Position numbers and translations under genes: made by a program. From Verrucomicrobiota bacterium (GTDB lineage: Bacteria > Verrucomicrobiota > Verrucomicrobiia > Limisphaerales > JACRJZ01), in contig JACRJZ010000155.1 in the NCBI GenBank assembly GCA_016219875.1, positions 1 to 64,000 of the forward strand: 64,000 nucleotides of DNA, written 5' to 3'. Positions 17,065 to 25,475 of the stretch are shown piece after piece (the first letter of the stretch is position 1; the number at the start of each line of letters is the position of its first letter). The notes under the pieces are model-generated. The model had not been told where the DNA came from and made no database searches. It saw only the letters and a program-made list of their open reading frames with translations.

Positions 17065-17973
17065 ATGAACCGCAACGCACTGGCAGGTTTGTTGAGCGGC
17101 GCTCTGCTGGCGAGCACCGCCCTGGGCCTCTGGGCCGACATTAAGGACAACCCTTATCAGGTCATTGTCACGCGCAATGCTTTTGCCCTGAAACCGCCGC
17201 CCGATCCCGCTTCCAGCAAACCAGCGGAACCTCCCCCCTCGCCCGTCGAGGTCAATCTGACCGGCATTTCCACCCTGAGCGGCATCCCGAAAGTTCTGCT
17301 GCAAATCACCGACAAGTCGCCCGGCAAAGGCAAGACCGAGTTCCCGCCGCCGCTGGTGGCCGGCGACCAGCAAGGCCGCATTGAAGTCGTGTCCATCGAC
17401 GTGGCCAAAGGCGCCGTGGTCATCAAGATCGACGGCTCGGAGAAGACGCTGACGTTTGAGAAGGATGCCCCGAAGCCCAGCGTGGCGGCGGCCCCGCCGG
17501 TCATGCCACCCAATCCGTTTGCCCCGGCCGGCACCGTGCCGCTGCCCGGAATGTTGCCTCAGTTCCCAGGCGCCGCCGCGGCGGCCAACCCCGCTTCCAG
17601 CAGCAGCGTCACCGTGGGCGGCAACACGGCCATCGCTTCTCCCACTGTGACGCCCAGGACCGCCATCCCCGGGTTGGGCAGCGCGGCTCTCGGCGGCGCA
17701 ACGGCCACTCCCTATCCTTCGCGCCCGCTGCGCATGGATGCCGGCGGAGTCATGGTGGGCGGGGCCGGCGGCACAACGACGCCCCAAGTGACGCCCCAAG
17801 CACAAGCCGCCCCGGCCATGACCCGCGAACAGGCGATCATGCACGTCAACGAGCAGAAGGCGCTGATCTCCGAAGCCGAAAAGCTGGGGTTGATTCCGAA
17901 GAACCGATTTCCTCCATTGCCGCCCACGCCCGGATGGCCTCCGAGCGGAACTACTCCGCCCCAGGGCCCATAG
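17065..17973 (+). CDS. exported Pro-rich protein with GspC/PilP-like domain
   Basis: The 302-residue protein has a signal peptide (MNRNALAGLLSGALLASTA). Residues about 28-140 include YQVIVTRNAFALKPPP, then LTGISTLSGIPKVLLQI and IEVVSIDVAKGAVVIKIDG. This resembles the homology region of GspC/PilP, periplasmic connectors of type II secretion and type IV pili; the likeness is by pattern only. The rest is low-complexity Pro/Ala/Gly-rich linker with repeated APAG and GGATATP stretches and a short C-terminal helix (ISEAEKLGL). I start at the ATG at 17065, because the upstream extension reads through the repeat element. No secretion operon surrounds it. Confidence 0.6.
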   Translation: MNRNALAGLLSGALLASTALGLWADIKDNPYQVIVTRNAFALKPPPDPASSKPAEPPPSPVEVNLTGISTLSGIPKVLLQITDKSPGKGKTEFPPPLVAGDQQGRIEVVSIDVAKGAVVIKIDGSEKTLTFEKDAPKPSVAAAPPVMPPNPFAPAGTVPLPGMLPQFPGAAAAANPASSSSVTVGGNTAIASPTVTPRTAIPGLGSAALGGATATPYPSRPLRMDAGGVMVGGAGGTTTPQVTPQAQAAPAMTREQAIMHVNEQKALISEAEKLGLIPKNRFPPLPPTPGWPPSGTTPPQGP

Positions 17974-18213
17974 GGCGCCAACTCGCCCCGGGGCCTTCAG
18001 TCTAGGCCAACCTTGCTGCGCCGGTTCAGACTTCAACCTGGAAGCCTCATCCCACCGATTGGGATAAAGCGGCTCACCACGCCGGAGCAAATCGCTGGAG
18101 GCTGGATTCAAAACGTCAGACTGGACGGGAATGGACAGACGCCTCGGCGTGGAACGTGAGGGTGTCCTTGTTTCTCCTTCCGTTCCGTCTTTCTTCCGTG
18201 TAATCCTCCCCCC

Positions 18214-18741
18214 ATGCAATCCTTCGAACTCCTGCGGGAAGTGTTCAAGAAGACCAGCGCCAAGCAGGTCGCCGCCGACCTGGGCCTCTCTTTGTCGATG
18301 ATTTACAAATGGGCGGAGGCGCCGGAGCAAGGCGTGGGCAGCGGCGCGGTCAATCCCCTGGACCGCATCGTTGCGCTCCATCGCAGCACGCAGGACCGGC
18401 GCGTCGTGCAGTGGATTTGCCAGCAGGCGGGCGGCTTCTTCATCCTGAATCCGAAGACCAACAAGCCGCACCCCTCGTTCCTGATGCCGGCCACGAACGA
18501 GATTGTCCAGGAATTCGCCGACCTGCTCGCGGTCGTTGCTTCCTCCGCCGCGGACAACCAGATCACCCAGAAGGAGGCGGAAACCATTCGCGCCCGCTGG
18601 GAGGAACTCAAGTCGGTCACGGAGGAATTTGTCGCGTGCTGCGAACAGGGAAACTTCTCGGCTCTGCGGGCCAAACACGCCGCCGCCCTCGCCGCTTCGG
18701 AGCCAGCCAAACACCTGCCCTCCCCTGCCGCGCCGCATTGA
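18214..18741 (+). CDS. HTH protein resembling phage CII-type regulators
   Basis: The 175-residue protein begins with FELLREVFKKTSAKQVAADL and LGLSLSMIYKWAE, a helix-turn-helix with a recognition helix at about 25-36. It continues with a helical segment (NPLDRIVALHRSTQDRRVVQW) typical of the phage CII/CP76 regulator family. The C-terminal part (80-160) is helical and has ITQKEAETIRARWEELKS. It would bind DNA as an oligomer. There is no prophage around it, so it looks domesticated. The next gene starts 63 bases later and could be co-transcribed. Confidence 0.65.
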   Translation: MQSFELLREVFKKTSAKQVAADLGLSLSMIYKWAEAPEQGVGSGAVNPLDRIVALHRSTQDRRVVQWICQQAGGFFILNPKTNKPHPSFLMPATNEIVQEFADLLAVVASSAADNQITQKEAETIRARWEELKSVTEEFVACCEQGNFSALRAKHAAALAASEPAKHLPSPAAPH

Positions 18742-18804
18742 GGCGAATTTTTCCGCGCGGTGATCGTCCAGACAAGACCGATGCGACCAGCAATGGGCTT
18801 AGGA

Positions 18805-20970
18805 ATGAACCGGCTCCACGACCTGCGAAACTTGATGTTCGCGGTCCTGACGGCGCTTCTCACGAGCGGCCTTCCGGCGGCTGACGCGCCGTCCGCTCCT
18901 CCTTCGACGGACTATCAAAACCTCCTCGCCGTCCGCCGCGCCGCCGACGCGGGCGACACGGCCGCCCAGTTCCGTCTCGGTCTGCACTACACGCAGGAGA
19001 AACAGTTTGCGGATGCGCTGAAATATTTCCGCCTCGCCGCCGAGAAGACGAATGCCGCCGCGCGGTTCAACGTCGGCCTGATTCACGCCCTTGGCCTGGG
19101 GGTGACACAGGACTATACGGAAGCCGCCAAGTGGTTTCGCCTCGCGTCCGATCAGGGCGATGCCACGGCGCAGTACAATCTCGGCGTCCTCTACGCCAAC
19201 GGCCACGGCGTCACCAACGATCTGGCGGAAGCCGTGAAATGGTTTCTCAAGGCCGCCCAGCAAGGCAACGCCGACGCTCAGTTGAATCTGGGCATCAGCT
19301 ACTCGACCGGACGCGGCGTGGCCCAAGACGACGCGGAGGCTTACCAGTGGTTCGCCTGTGCCGCGGCCCAGGGCAACAAGGACGCCACGGAGCAACTCGA
19401 CGACCTCACGACCAAACTGCCGCCGCCACAACTCTTCGAAGGCCAGCGCCGCAGCGCGCAAAAAGGAAACAAAGAGGACCAGTTCAACCTCGCCTCCGCC
19501 TACGCCAAAGGGGAAGTGGTCAAGGCCGATCCGCTCCAGGCGGCGAAGTGGTACCTGGCCGCCGCTCAGCAAGGTCATCCCGAAGCGCAACTCCGCCTCG
19601 CCCAGGCCTACACCGCCGGCCAAGGCGTGACGCAGAGTTATCAGGAGGCCGCCAAGTGGTTTCGCAAGGCCGCCGAGCAGGGCCACATCCGCGCACAGTC
19701 GGCATTGGGCTACATCTGCTTCGTGGGCCTCGGCGTGCCCCGCGTTTTTTCTGAAGCAGCCAAGTGGCTGCGCAAGGCCGCCGACAACGGCGTGCCCCAA
19801 GCCCAGGTCAACCTGGGTCTGCTCTACCAGAACGGCCAGGGCGTGCCGCGCGACTACGCCCTCGCGCAACAGTGGTTTCGCAAAGCGGCCGAGCGCGATT
19901 CGGCCGACGCTTACGTGAAACTCGGCGTGCTTTACGATCAAGGACTCGGCGTGCCCATCGACTACGCCGAAGCCCTAAAGTGGTTCAAGAAAGCGGGCGA
20001 GATTCCGAGCGCGTGCTACAACATCGGCCTCCTCTACGCCCGAGGGCACGGCGTCAACCGCGACGACGTCCAAGCGCTGGAATGGCTCCGCAAGGCCGCC
20101 AACAAAGGCGATGGCGACGCCCTGTTCCAAGTGGCGATTTTCTGCGACCAGGGCCGCGGCACCACGCGCGACCCAACCGCCGCGCTGAGTTACTACACGA
20201 AGGCCGCCGAGCGCGGTCACGTGGAGGCGGCGGTCATTCTGGGCACCACTTACGCCAAGGCCGCGCCACCCAACCTTTCCGCCGCCGCCAAATGGTTTCG
20301 CCTCGCCGCGGAAGCGGGGGACACCACGGCGCAATTCAACCTCGCCGTCTTGCTGGAGAAGGGCCAGGGTCTCGCGCCCAACGCGGCGGAAGCAGCCAAG
20401 TGGTATCGCTTCGCCGCCGAGAAGGACCATCTCGAAGCCCAGCGCAACCTGGCGTTCCTCTGCACGAAGGGCCAGGGCCTCGCGGCCAATCCCAAAGAAG
20501 CGTTCAAGTGGTTCCAGAAAGCTGCGGAGAAAGGCGACACGGTTTCCCAATACAACCTCGGCCTCGCTTGCGAAGAAGGCCGCGGCACGGCGCAGAATTT
20601 CCAGGACGCCGCCAAGTGGTACCGCCTAGCCGCCGACAAGGGCCTCGCCAGCGCCCAACTCAACCTCGCGCTCCTGTGCGACGCCGGCCAAGGCGTCCCA
20701 CAAAGCTCCACCGAGGCCGTGAAATGGTACACCAAAGCCGCCGATCAAGGCTCCGCCAAGGCTGAGTTCGCGCTGGGCACTTCCTACGCGCTGGGCGAGG
20801 GCGTGGCCAAGAACTACGTCATGGCCTACAAGTATCTGCGCCTAGCCGAAGCCCACGGCATCGCTGAAGCCCTCGTCCTCAAGAACACCATCGGCATCAA
20901 GATGAAGCCTGAAGAAAAGATGGAAGCGGAGATGCTGGCCAAAGCGGTGCTGAGCAAAGAGAAGAAGTAG
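18805..20970 (+). CDS. Sel1-repeat protein, exported
   Basis: After a signal peptide (LMFAVLTALLTSGLPAADA) the 721-residue protein consists almost entirely of about 18 Sel1-like repeats of 36 residues, with the recurring core A-x-x-W/Y-F/Y-R/L-x-A-A-x-x-G-x-x-x-A-Q-x-x-L-G-x-x-Y-x-x-G-x-G-V. Such solenoids are scaffolds for protein-protein contacts in the envelope. One repeat near residue 200-225 is degenerate (ATEQLDDLTTKLPPPQLFEG). I prefer the ATG at 18805, preceded at close range by TTAGGA; an in-frame GTG lies at 18760. Partners are unknown. Confidence 0.85.
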   Translation: MNRLHDLRNLMFAVLTALLTSGLPAADAPSAPPSTDYQNLLAVRRAADAGDTAAQFRLGLHYTQEKQFADALKYFRLAAEKTNAAARFNVGLIHALGLGVTQDYTEAAKWFRLASDQGDATAQYNLGVLYANGHGVTNDLAEAVKWFLKAAQQGNADAQLNLGISYSTGRGVAQDDAEAYQWFACAAAQGNKDATEQLDDLTTKLPPPQLFEGQRRSAQKGNKEDQFNLASAYAKGEVVKADPLQAAKWYLAAAQQGHPEAQLRLAQAYTAGQGVTQSYQEAAKWFRKAAEQGHIRAQSALGYICFVGLGVPRVFSEAAKWLRKAADNGVPQAQVNLGLLYQNGQGVPRDYALAQQWFRKAAERDSADAYVKLGVLYDQGLGVPIDYAEALKWFKKAGEIPSACYNIGLLYARGHGVNRDDVQALEWLRKAANKGDGDALFQVAIFCDQGRGTTRDPTAALSYYTKAAERGHVEAAVILGTTYAKAAPPNLSAAAKWFRLAAEAGDTTAQFNLAVLLEKGQGLAPNAAEAAKWYRFAAEKDHLEAQRNLAFLCTKGQGLAANPKEAFKWFQKAAEKGDTVSQYNLGLACEEGRGTAQNFQDAAKWYRLAADKGLASAQLNLALLCDAGQGVPQSSTEAVKWYTKAADQGSAKAEFALGTSYALGEGVAKNYVMAYKYLRLAEAHGIAEALVLKNTIGIKMKPEEKMEAEMLAKAVLSKEKK

Positions 20971-20983
20971 AAGCGCGACGGTG

Positions 20984-21002
20984 CGCGGCTGGCTCAGCCG
21001 CG
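20984..21002 (+). terminator. hairpin after the Sel1 gene
   Basis: CGCGGCTG at 20984-20991 and CAGCCGCG at 20995-21002 form a perfect 8-bp stem with a 3-base loop, 14 bases after the stop. No T-run follows, so it may only stabilise the 3' end. Confidence 0.35.
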
Positions 21003-21063
21003 TTCCAGGCCTGAGAATCCAGGTGACGGAGGGGCCGGAAAGGAGTTACGAATCGTCCGAACG

Positions 21064-22740
21064 ATGAAATGGTTACTCGAATTGCAGACCACCTTGCCGA
21101 TCGCGCACGCCGTGCTGGTCTTGGCGGGGGTGGCGATCCTGGGCCTGGCCGTGGGCAGCCTCAAAGTGCGCCAGCTCGGCTTGGGCATTGCCGGCGTCCT
21201 GTTCGCGGGCATCTTGTTTGGCCACTTCAAACTCACGATCAACAAGGAGATCCTGCACTTCGTCCGCGAGTTCGGGCTGATTCTGTTTGTCTATACCATC
21301 GGAATGCAGGTGGGGCCGGGCTTCCTGACTTCGCTGCGCCGGCAGGGCTTGCCCTTGAATCTCATGGCCGCGTCCATCGTGCTGCTGGGCGCGCTGGTGG
21401 CGGTGGCCATTGCGCTCCTGGCCCGCATCGACATGGCGACCATCGTGGGCGTCTTCTCCGGCGCGACCACGAACACCCCGTCGCTGGGTGCCTCGCAGGA
21501 AGCCCTCAAGAGCATTCCGAACATCGACCCGGCCCGCACGGAACTGCCGGCGCTGGGCTACGCCGTGGCTTACCCGTTCGGCGTCATTGGCATCATCCTG
21601 ACCATGCTGCTGTTTCGCGGTGTGTTCCGCATCGACTTGGAACGCGAAGCCGCCGCCTTCAAAGCCGAGCACCGCAAGGCCGATGAGAAAGTCGGTCGGA
21701 TGAACATCCGCGTGGAGAACCCGAACCTGGAGGGCGTGAAGCTGAAGCAAGTTCCCGGCATCAACGAACTCGGCGTGGTCGTCTCCCGGATCAAACGCGG
21801 GGCACAAGGGGCCGTGGAAGTCGCGCTGGAGGACGCCGTGATCCACGTGGGCGACTTGCTCCTGGCCGTGGGCAAGAAGCCCAGCCTCGAACAGTTCCGC
21901 ATGGTTGTCGGCAAGGAGAGCAGCCTCGACCTCCTCAAGGAAGCCAGCCCGATCATGACCCAGCGCATCGTGGTGACGAAACGCGACGTGCTGGGCAAAT
22001 CGCTGCGCGAGCTGGAATTCAACAAGCTCTACAGCATCGCCATCACCCGCGTGACGCGCGCCGATCTGCAGATCACCGCCGTGCCGGAATTGGAGCTGCA
22101 GTTCGGCGACATGCTCATGGTGGTGGGCGAGAAGGAGGACATTCTGGAAGCGACCAAGGCCCTGGGCAACTCCGTGAAGGAACTCCAGCACACGAACCTC
22201 ATTCCCGTCTTCGTCGGCATCCTCCTGGGCATCCTGCTGGGATCGTATCCGTTCACCTTCGGCGGGATGCCGGCGCCGGTGCGGCTGGGTCTGGCGGGCG
22301 GGCCGCTGCTGGCGGCCCTCATCCTCAGCCGCATTGGCCGCCTCGGGCCGCTGGTGTGGTACATGCCGGTCAACGCCAACATCGTCTTGCGCGAACTGGG
22401 CATCGTGCTCTTCCTCGCTTGCGTGGGGCTGAAGGCCGGCGAGCATTTCGCCGACATCCTCACCAAAGGCGACGGCTTCGTGTGGATGGGTTACGGCGCG
22501 CTGATCACGGTGGTGCCCCTCGCCGTCGTGGGCGTGGTGGCACGGCTGGTGATGAAACAGAACTTCATGAACGTCTGCGGCCTGATGGCCGGCAGCATGA
22601 CCGATCCGCCGGCGCTGCAATTCGCGAATGCCACGAGCAACTCGGACGCGCCCTCGGTCGCCTACGCCACGGTTTATCCGCTCACCATGTTCCTGCGCAT
22701 CCTGGTGGCGCAGATCCTGGTGCTGGTGTTTTGCCGATAG
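21064..22740 (+). CDS. AspT/YidE-type membrane transporter with RCK-C domains
   Basis: The 558-residue inner-membrane protein has the layout of the AAE (aspartate:alanine exchanger) family: an N-terminal membrane domain (about 10-180) containing GVFSGATTNTPSLGASQEAL, two central TrkA-C/RCK-C domains (about 205-290 and 295-370, with VGDLLLAVGKKPSLEQF and FGDMLMVVGEKEDILEA), and a second membrane domain (about 385-555) containing GLMAGSMTDPPALQFAN. The two signature loops (TNTPSLGA and TDPPALQF) are the duplicated motif of this family. The solute is not known; YidE/YbjL relatives are putative. Single gene, convergent with the sigma-factor gene downstream. Confidence 0.88.
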   Translation: MKWLLELQTTLPIAHAVLVLAGVAILGLAVGSLKVRQLGLGIAGVLFAGILFGHFKLTINKEILHFVREFGLILFVYTIGMQVGPGFLTSLRRQGLPLNLMAASIVLLGALVAVAIALLARIDMATIVGVFSGATTNTPSLGASQEALKSIPNIDPARTELPALGYAVAYPFGVIGIILTMLLFRGVFRIDLEREAAAFKAEHRKADEKVGRMNIRVENPNLEGVKLKQVPGINELGVVVSRIKRGAQGAVEVALEDAVIHVGDLLLAVGKKPSLEQFRMVVGKESSLDLLKEASPIMTQRIVVTKRDVLGKSLRELEFNKLYSIAITRVTRADLQITAVPELELQFGDMLMVVGEKEDILEATKALGNSVKELQHTNLIPVFVGILLGILLGSYPFTFGGMPAPVRLGLAGGPLLAALILSRIGRLGPLVWYMPVNANIVLRELGIVLFLACVGLKAGEHFADILTKGDGFVWMGYGALITVVPLAVVGVVARLVMKQNFMNVCGLMAGSMTDPPALQFANATSNSDAPSVAYATVYPLTMFLRILVAQILVLVFCR

Positions 22741-22806
22741 CGGCCGTATGACGACTCCTCTCTCGCCAAAGCAACAACTGCGTGACTTCCAGTCGAACGT
22801 GCTTGC

Positions 22807-24906
22807 TCAGATGCGCACTATGGAAATGGGCCTGCTCTTCGTTACCCACCACAGAACGGTCCCAGCCGCTGCCGCGAGCACGAAGATGACCAGCGCGGAG
22901 GTGGGTTGGCTCAGCCCTGCGCGGCCGCTGTTGGAGGGGTGGGGTTGAGCACTGGAGGTTCCTAACATGCTTGGGTGCCGGTGCCACCAATCCATGCCCG
23001 CCAAGCGGGTCTGGTAAGTGATGCCTTGGCGAGTCAGCAGTCCGAGCGTGGACGGGTCGGCGGGAGCGATGAAGTCGGGAGAGCGAAGGTCGGAGATCCA
23101 CAGTTTTCTGGAGCCATTCCGGTATTCAAACACCTCGAATCGGGCATTTTTGTGCTGAGCGATGATGCCCGGGACCTGGTCAGCGGCGATCCGGCGAACT
23201 TTCCAGTCCGTGGTCAGGCCCAGCAAAACGGCCACGGCGACCATTCCGCACGCAGCCAAGGCGCCAAAGGCTTTGTCCACGCGGCGTTCGTTCCTGGCGG
23301 CAGCGATGGGGCGCGGCCCAGATGGCTGGGGATCGCGTCGGCGCAGCAAGGTAGCCGCGCCCGCGACGACGATGAAGAAACAGAAGGCCGGCATGAACAA
23401 GTGCCAGGCCCAATTGCCGAGCGACCACAGCACTGCCCGGAGGCCAAGAGTGAAGTCCCGGTTTTCCATGCTCGTTTTATACTTGATGCCTTTCTCGGCC
23501 AGCAACGCCAGGGTGGTGTCCTCTGCCGGCGCGGCCAAAGGGGACCACGCGCCGTTCTCGCGCCGTCCGCCTTCGAGACGGCGTACCCCGCTTGCATATT
23601 GGTACAGTGTAAAGCCAATATCGTCCCCCTTGGAATTGGCGATCAGGTTTTGAACTTCAGCGGTGGACATGAACTGGGTTTCGGGAAGGCGCATGCGGGA
23701 GCTTGCACTGGCGAGCAAGAAGAAAAATGTCAGGCAAACGAGCGCCCCGGTCATGGCCAGCACCACCCAAAGGGTAATGGACTTTCCAGCCCGACCGGAG
23801 ATGGGCGCGCCGCCAGCCGTCTCAGGACCGATCGGCCGCCATCGCTGCCACAGCCAAATGACCAGAGACAGGGGGGCCACGGCATAGATGAAGATCGGAA
23901 TCGGGAAGTTGAGCACAATTTCCCCCAAGGGCCTGATTCTTGCCTGGGACAAATTGAAGATTTTCCAGATCAAGACCAAGAGCAGCGGAGGCAGAAGGAT
24001 GAAGAAGAGCATGCTGGCTCCCATAATGCGCCAAAAGGTGGCCACGGATCTGCGCGCCTTCTCACTGTGCTGACGATCGCCTCCCATCTTGTAGCCGATG
24101 TACCCGCCCAGCGGCAAAACCGGCGCCATCCAATAAACGAAGCCCAGAAGGATTTGGGAACTGGCCTGAAGGAATCCGCCCAAGGCCGTTGTCTTGGCGG
24201 CCACCCCGCCCTGGCTCGCCAGCGCCGTGCCGACCGTCGCCGCCTTGGCGGTGGTGGCCAACAGCGGCAACGCTGCAATCACGCCGAGCGTGAAGGTCTT
24301 GCCCGGACTCGTTTGTTTCAGCGCGCCGGCAACAAAGGCGAGGAATTGCTCCTCCAATAATTTTCGCCCCCGTGACAGCCGTTGCTTCACCGCATCCTCG
24401 CTCAAGTCCAGGGCTTCGGCCACGCGCTCGACGGATTGCTGCTCGCGATAAAATAACACCAACGGCTCGCGATAGATTTCCGGGATGCGTTCCAGCGAGC
24501 GCCAGAGAATGGCCTTTTCCTCGTCGCTGATGACCTGGTCGGGAGGCAGCGGTTCGGGTGAGACCCATTCCTCCACCGCCTCCAGCGATTCGGCGGCGTG
24601 ATCCGGCTCGCGTCCCTGGCGCCGGAACTCCTTGCTGATGAGAAACCGGGCGATGCTGCACAGCCAGGGCCGCAACTTGGCTGGCTCACGCAATTCCGCC
24701 AACTGCTTCCAGGCGGACACAAAGGTTTCCTGCGCGAGGTCTTCGCTCCGGCTCACGTTGCCCGTGGCACAATACGCCAGCGACGAGATCAAGGTTTGAT
24801 AGCGTTCCACAATCAGCCGGAAGGCATCCCGATTTCCTTCCAGGCTTTCGGCCACCAGTTCGGCATCGTTGAGTCCTGCCCGCTGCATCGCTTCGGTTTT
24901 CATCAT
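22807..24906 (-). CDS. ECF-type sigma factor fused to a multi-TM domain
   Basis: Residues 15-85 are sigma-70 region 2 (DAFRLIVERYQTLISSLAY, later LAQETFVSAWKQ) and residues about 125-180 are region 4 (ERIPEIYREPLVLFYRE, then LDLSEDAVKQRLSRGRKLL). From about 200 the protein changes to membrane segments, roughly eight, to its end at 699. Two copies of a soluble unit are visible at about 420-480 and 578-640, both with LIAxxK/IIAxHK, F-x-x-Y-x-x-G-x-R and LA/GLL-x-x-G-I-x-Y-x-T. This suggests a sigma factor tethered to the membrane that senses a signal through the repeated domain. I start at the first ATG of ATGATG at 24906. The upstream block is repeated before the truncated copy at 28363. Confidence 0.85.
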   Translation of the reverse strand: MMKTEAMQRAGLNDAELVAESLEGNRDAFRLIVERYQTLISSLAYCATGNVSRSEDLAQETFVSAWKQLAELREPAKLRPWLCSIARFLISKEFRRQGREPDHAAESLEAVEEWVSPEPLPPDQVISDEEKAILWRSLERIPEIYREPLVLFYREQQSVERVAEALDLSEDAVKQRLSRGRKLLEEQFLAFVAGALKQTSPGKTFTLGVIAALPLLATTAKAATVGTALASQGGVAAKTTALGGFLQASSQILLGFVYWMAPVLPLGGYIGYKMGGDRQHSEKARRSVATFWRIMGASMLFFILLPPLLLVLIWKIFNLSQARIRPLGEIVLNFPIPIFIYAVAPLSLVIWLWQRWRPIGPETAGGAPISGRAGKSITLWVVLAMTGALVCLTFFFLLASASSRMRLPETQFMSTAEVQNLIANSKGDDIGFTLYQYASGVRRLEGGRRENGAWSPLAAPAEDTTLALLAEKGIKYKTSMENRDFTLGLRAVLWSLGNWAWHLFMPAFCFFIVVAGAATLLRRRDPQPSGPRPIAAARNERRVDKAFGALAACGMVAVAVLLGLTTDWKVRRIAADQVPGIIAQHKNARFEVFEYRNGSRKLWISDLRSPDFIAPADPSTLGLLTRQGITYQTRLAGMDWWHRHPSMLGTSSAQPHPSNSGRAGLSQPTSALVIFVLAAAAGTVLWWVTKSRPISIVRI

Positions 24907-24957
24907 ATCACCGTGTGAGCACCCGAAAAGCCCCAAGAGGTGACAAACAATCTATCG
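24907..24957 (-). promoter_or_regulatory. conserved upstream block of the fused sigma gene
   Basis: The 50 bases before the start share most positions with the block before the truncated copy at 28364-28415, including TGTCACCTCTTG, GGCTTTTCGGGTGCT and GTGATATGATG. A TGTCACC-type -35 would fit autoregulation by the sigma factor. The function is inferred; conservation could also be only recent duplication. Confidence 0.4.
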
Positions 24958-25105
24958 GTACGAATGGAGAGGCCGCCCGTTAGGGTATGGGGGAATCTGC
25001 TTCGAGACCTATGTTCGTTGGGCACCGCCGACTCGTGACGTGAACCGCGGCAGCGGAACGAACAGCGCCAACGGCGGTTGGCTCCGGCGACTTGTTCGTT
25101 AGGCG

Positions 25106-25417
25106 TCAATGACTCCATCGTTTGGTTGACGATAAATAAGCCGACAACAAGCACACGACTACGATACCCGCAGCAGCGGTGAGATAACTCACAACAATCC
25201 CACCTCCGCTCGCTCTCACTATCGCGAGTGGAATGACAAGCAGAGCGATCATGCCCAACAGCACCGGAATCGCACTGGGTCGGGCGAAATTGATTGTCCA
25301 GCCCATCCACTTGAAACGCCGTGGCACAATAACTCGTGGATCTGTCTTGCAGTAATAGACGCCACACTTGTAACTGTGCGGGTCATTCCAACAGGCTTCG
25401 ATTGCTTCTGGTGTCAT
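25106..25417 (-). CDS. DUF5808-containing small membrane protein
   Basis: The 103-residue protein has an N-terminal soluble part with DPRVIVPRRFKWMGWTINFA, matching the DUF5808 signature (basic stretch followed by GWT-x-NFARP), then two hydrophobic segments (AIPVLLGMIALLVIPLAIV at about 50-68 and VSYLTAAAGIVVVCLLSAYL at about 77-96). The function of DUF5808 is not known. It lies 58 bases after the kinase gene on the same strand and may be the last gene of the sigma-kinase operon. Base composition is lower in G+C than the neighbouring metabolic genes. Confidence 0.7.
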   Translation of the reverse strand: MTPEAIEACWNDPHSYKCGVYYCKTDPRVIVPRRFKWMGWTINFARPSAIPVLLGMIALLVIPLAIVRASGGGIVVSYLTAAAGIVVVCLLSAYLSSTKRWSH

Positions 25418-25475
25418 AGGTTTTCCTTTCGTTTGTGGCGGGACTGACGGCGCTGCATGCTGTGGTCCGGCACTC

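Noticed and set aside
21073..22620. 515-aa minus-strand frame
   Set aside because: It is antisense to the AspT-type transporter; His/Gln-rich composition is typical of a shadow frame.
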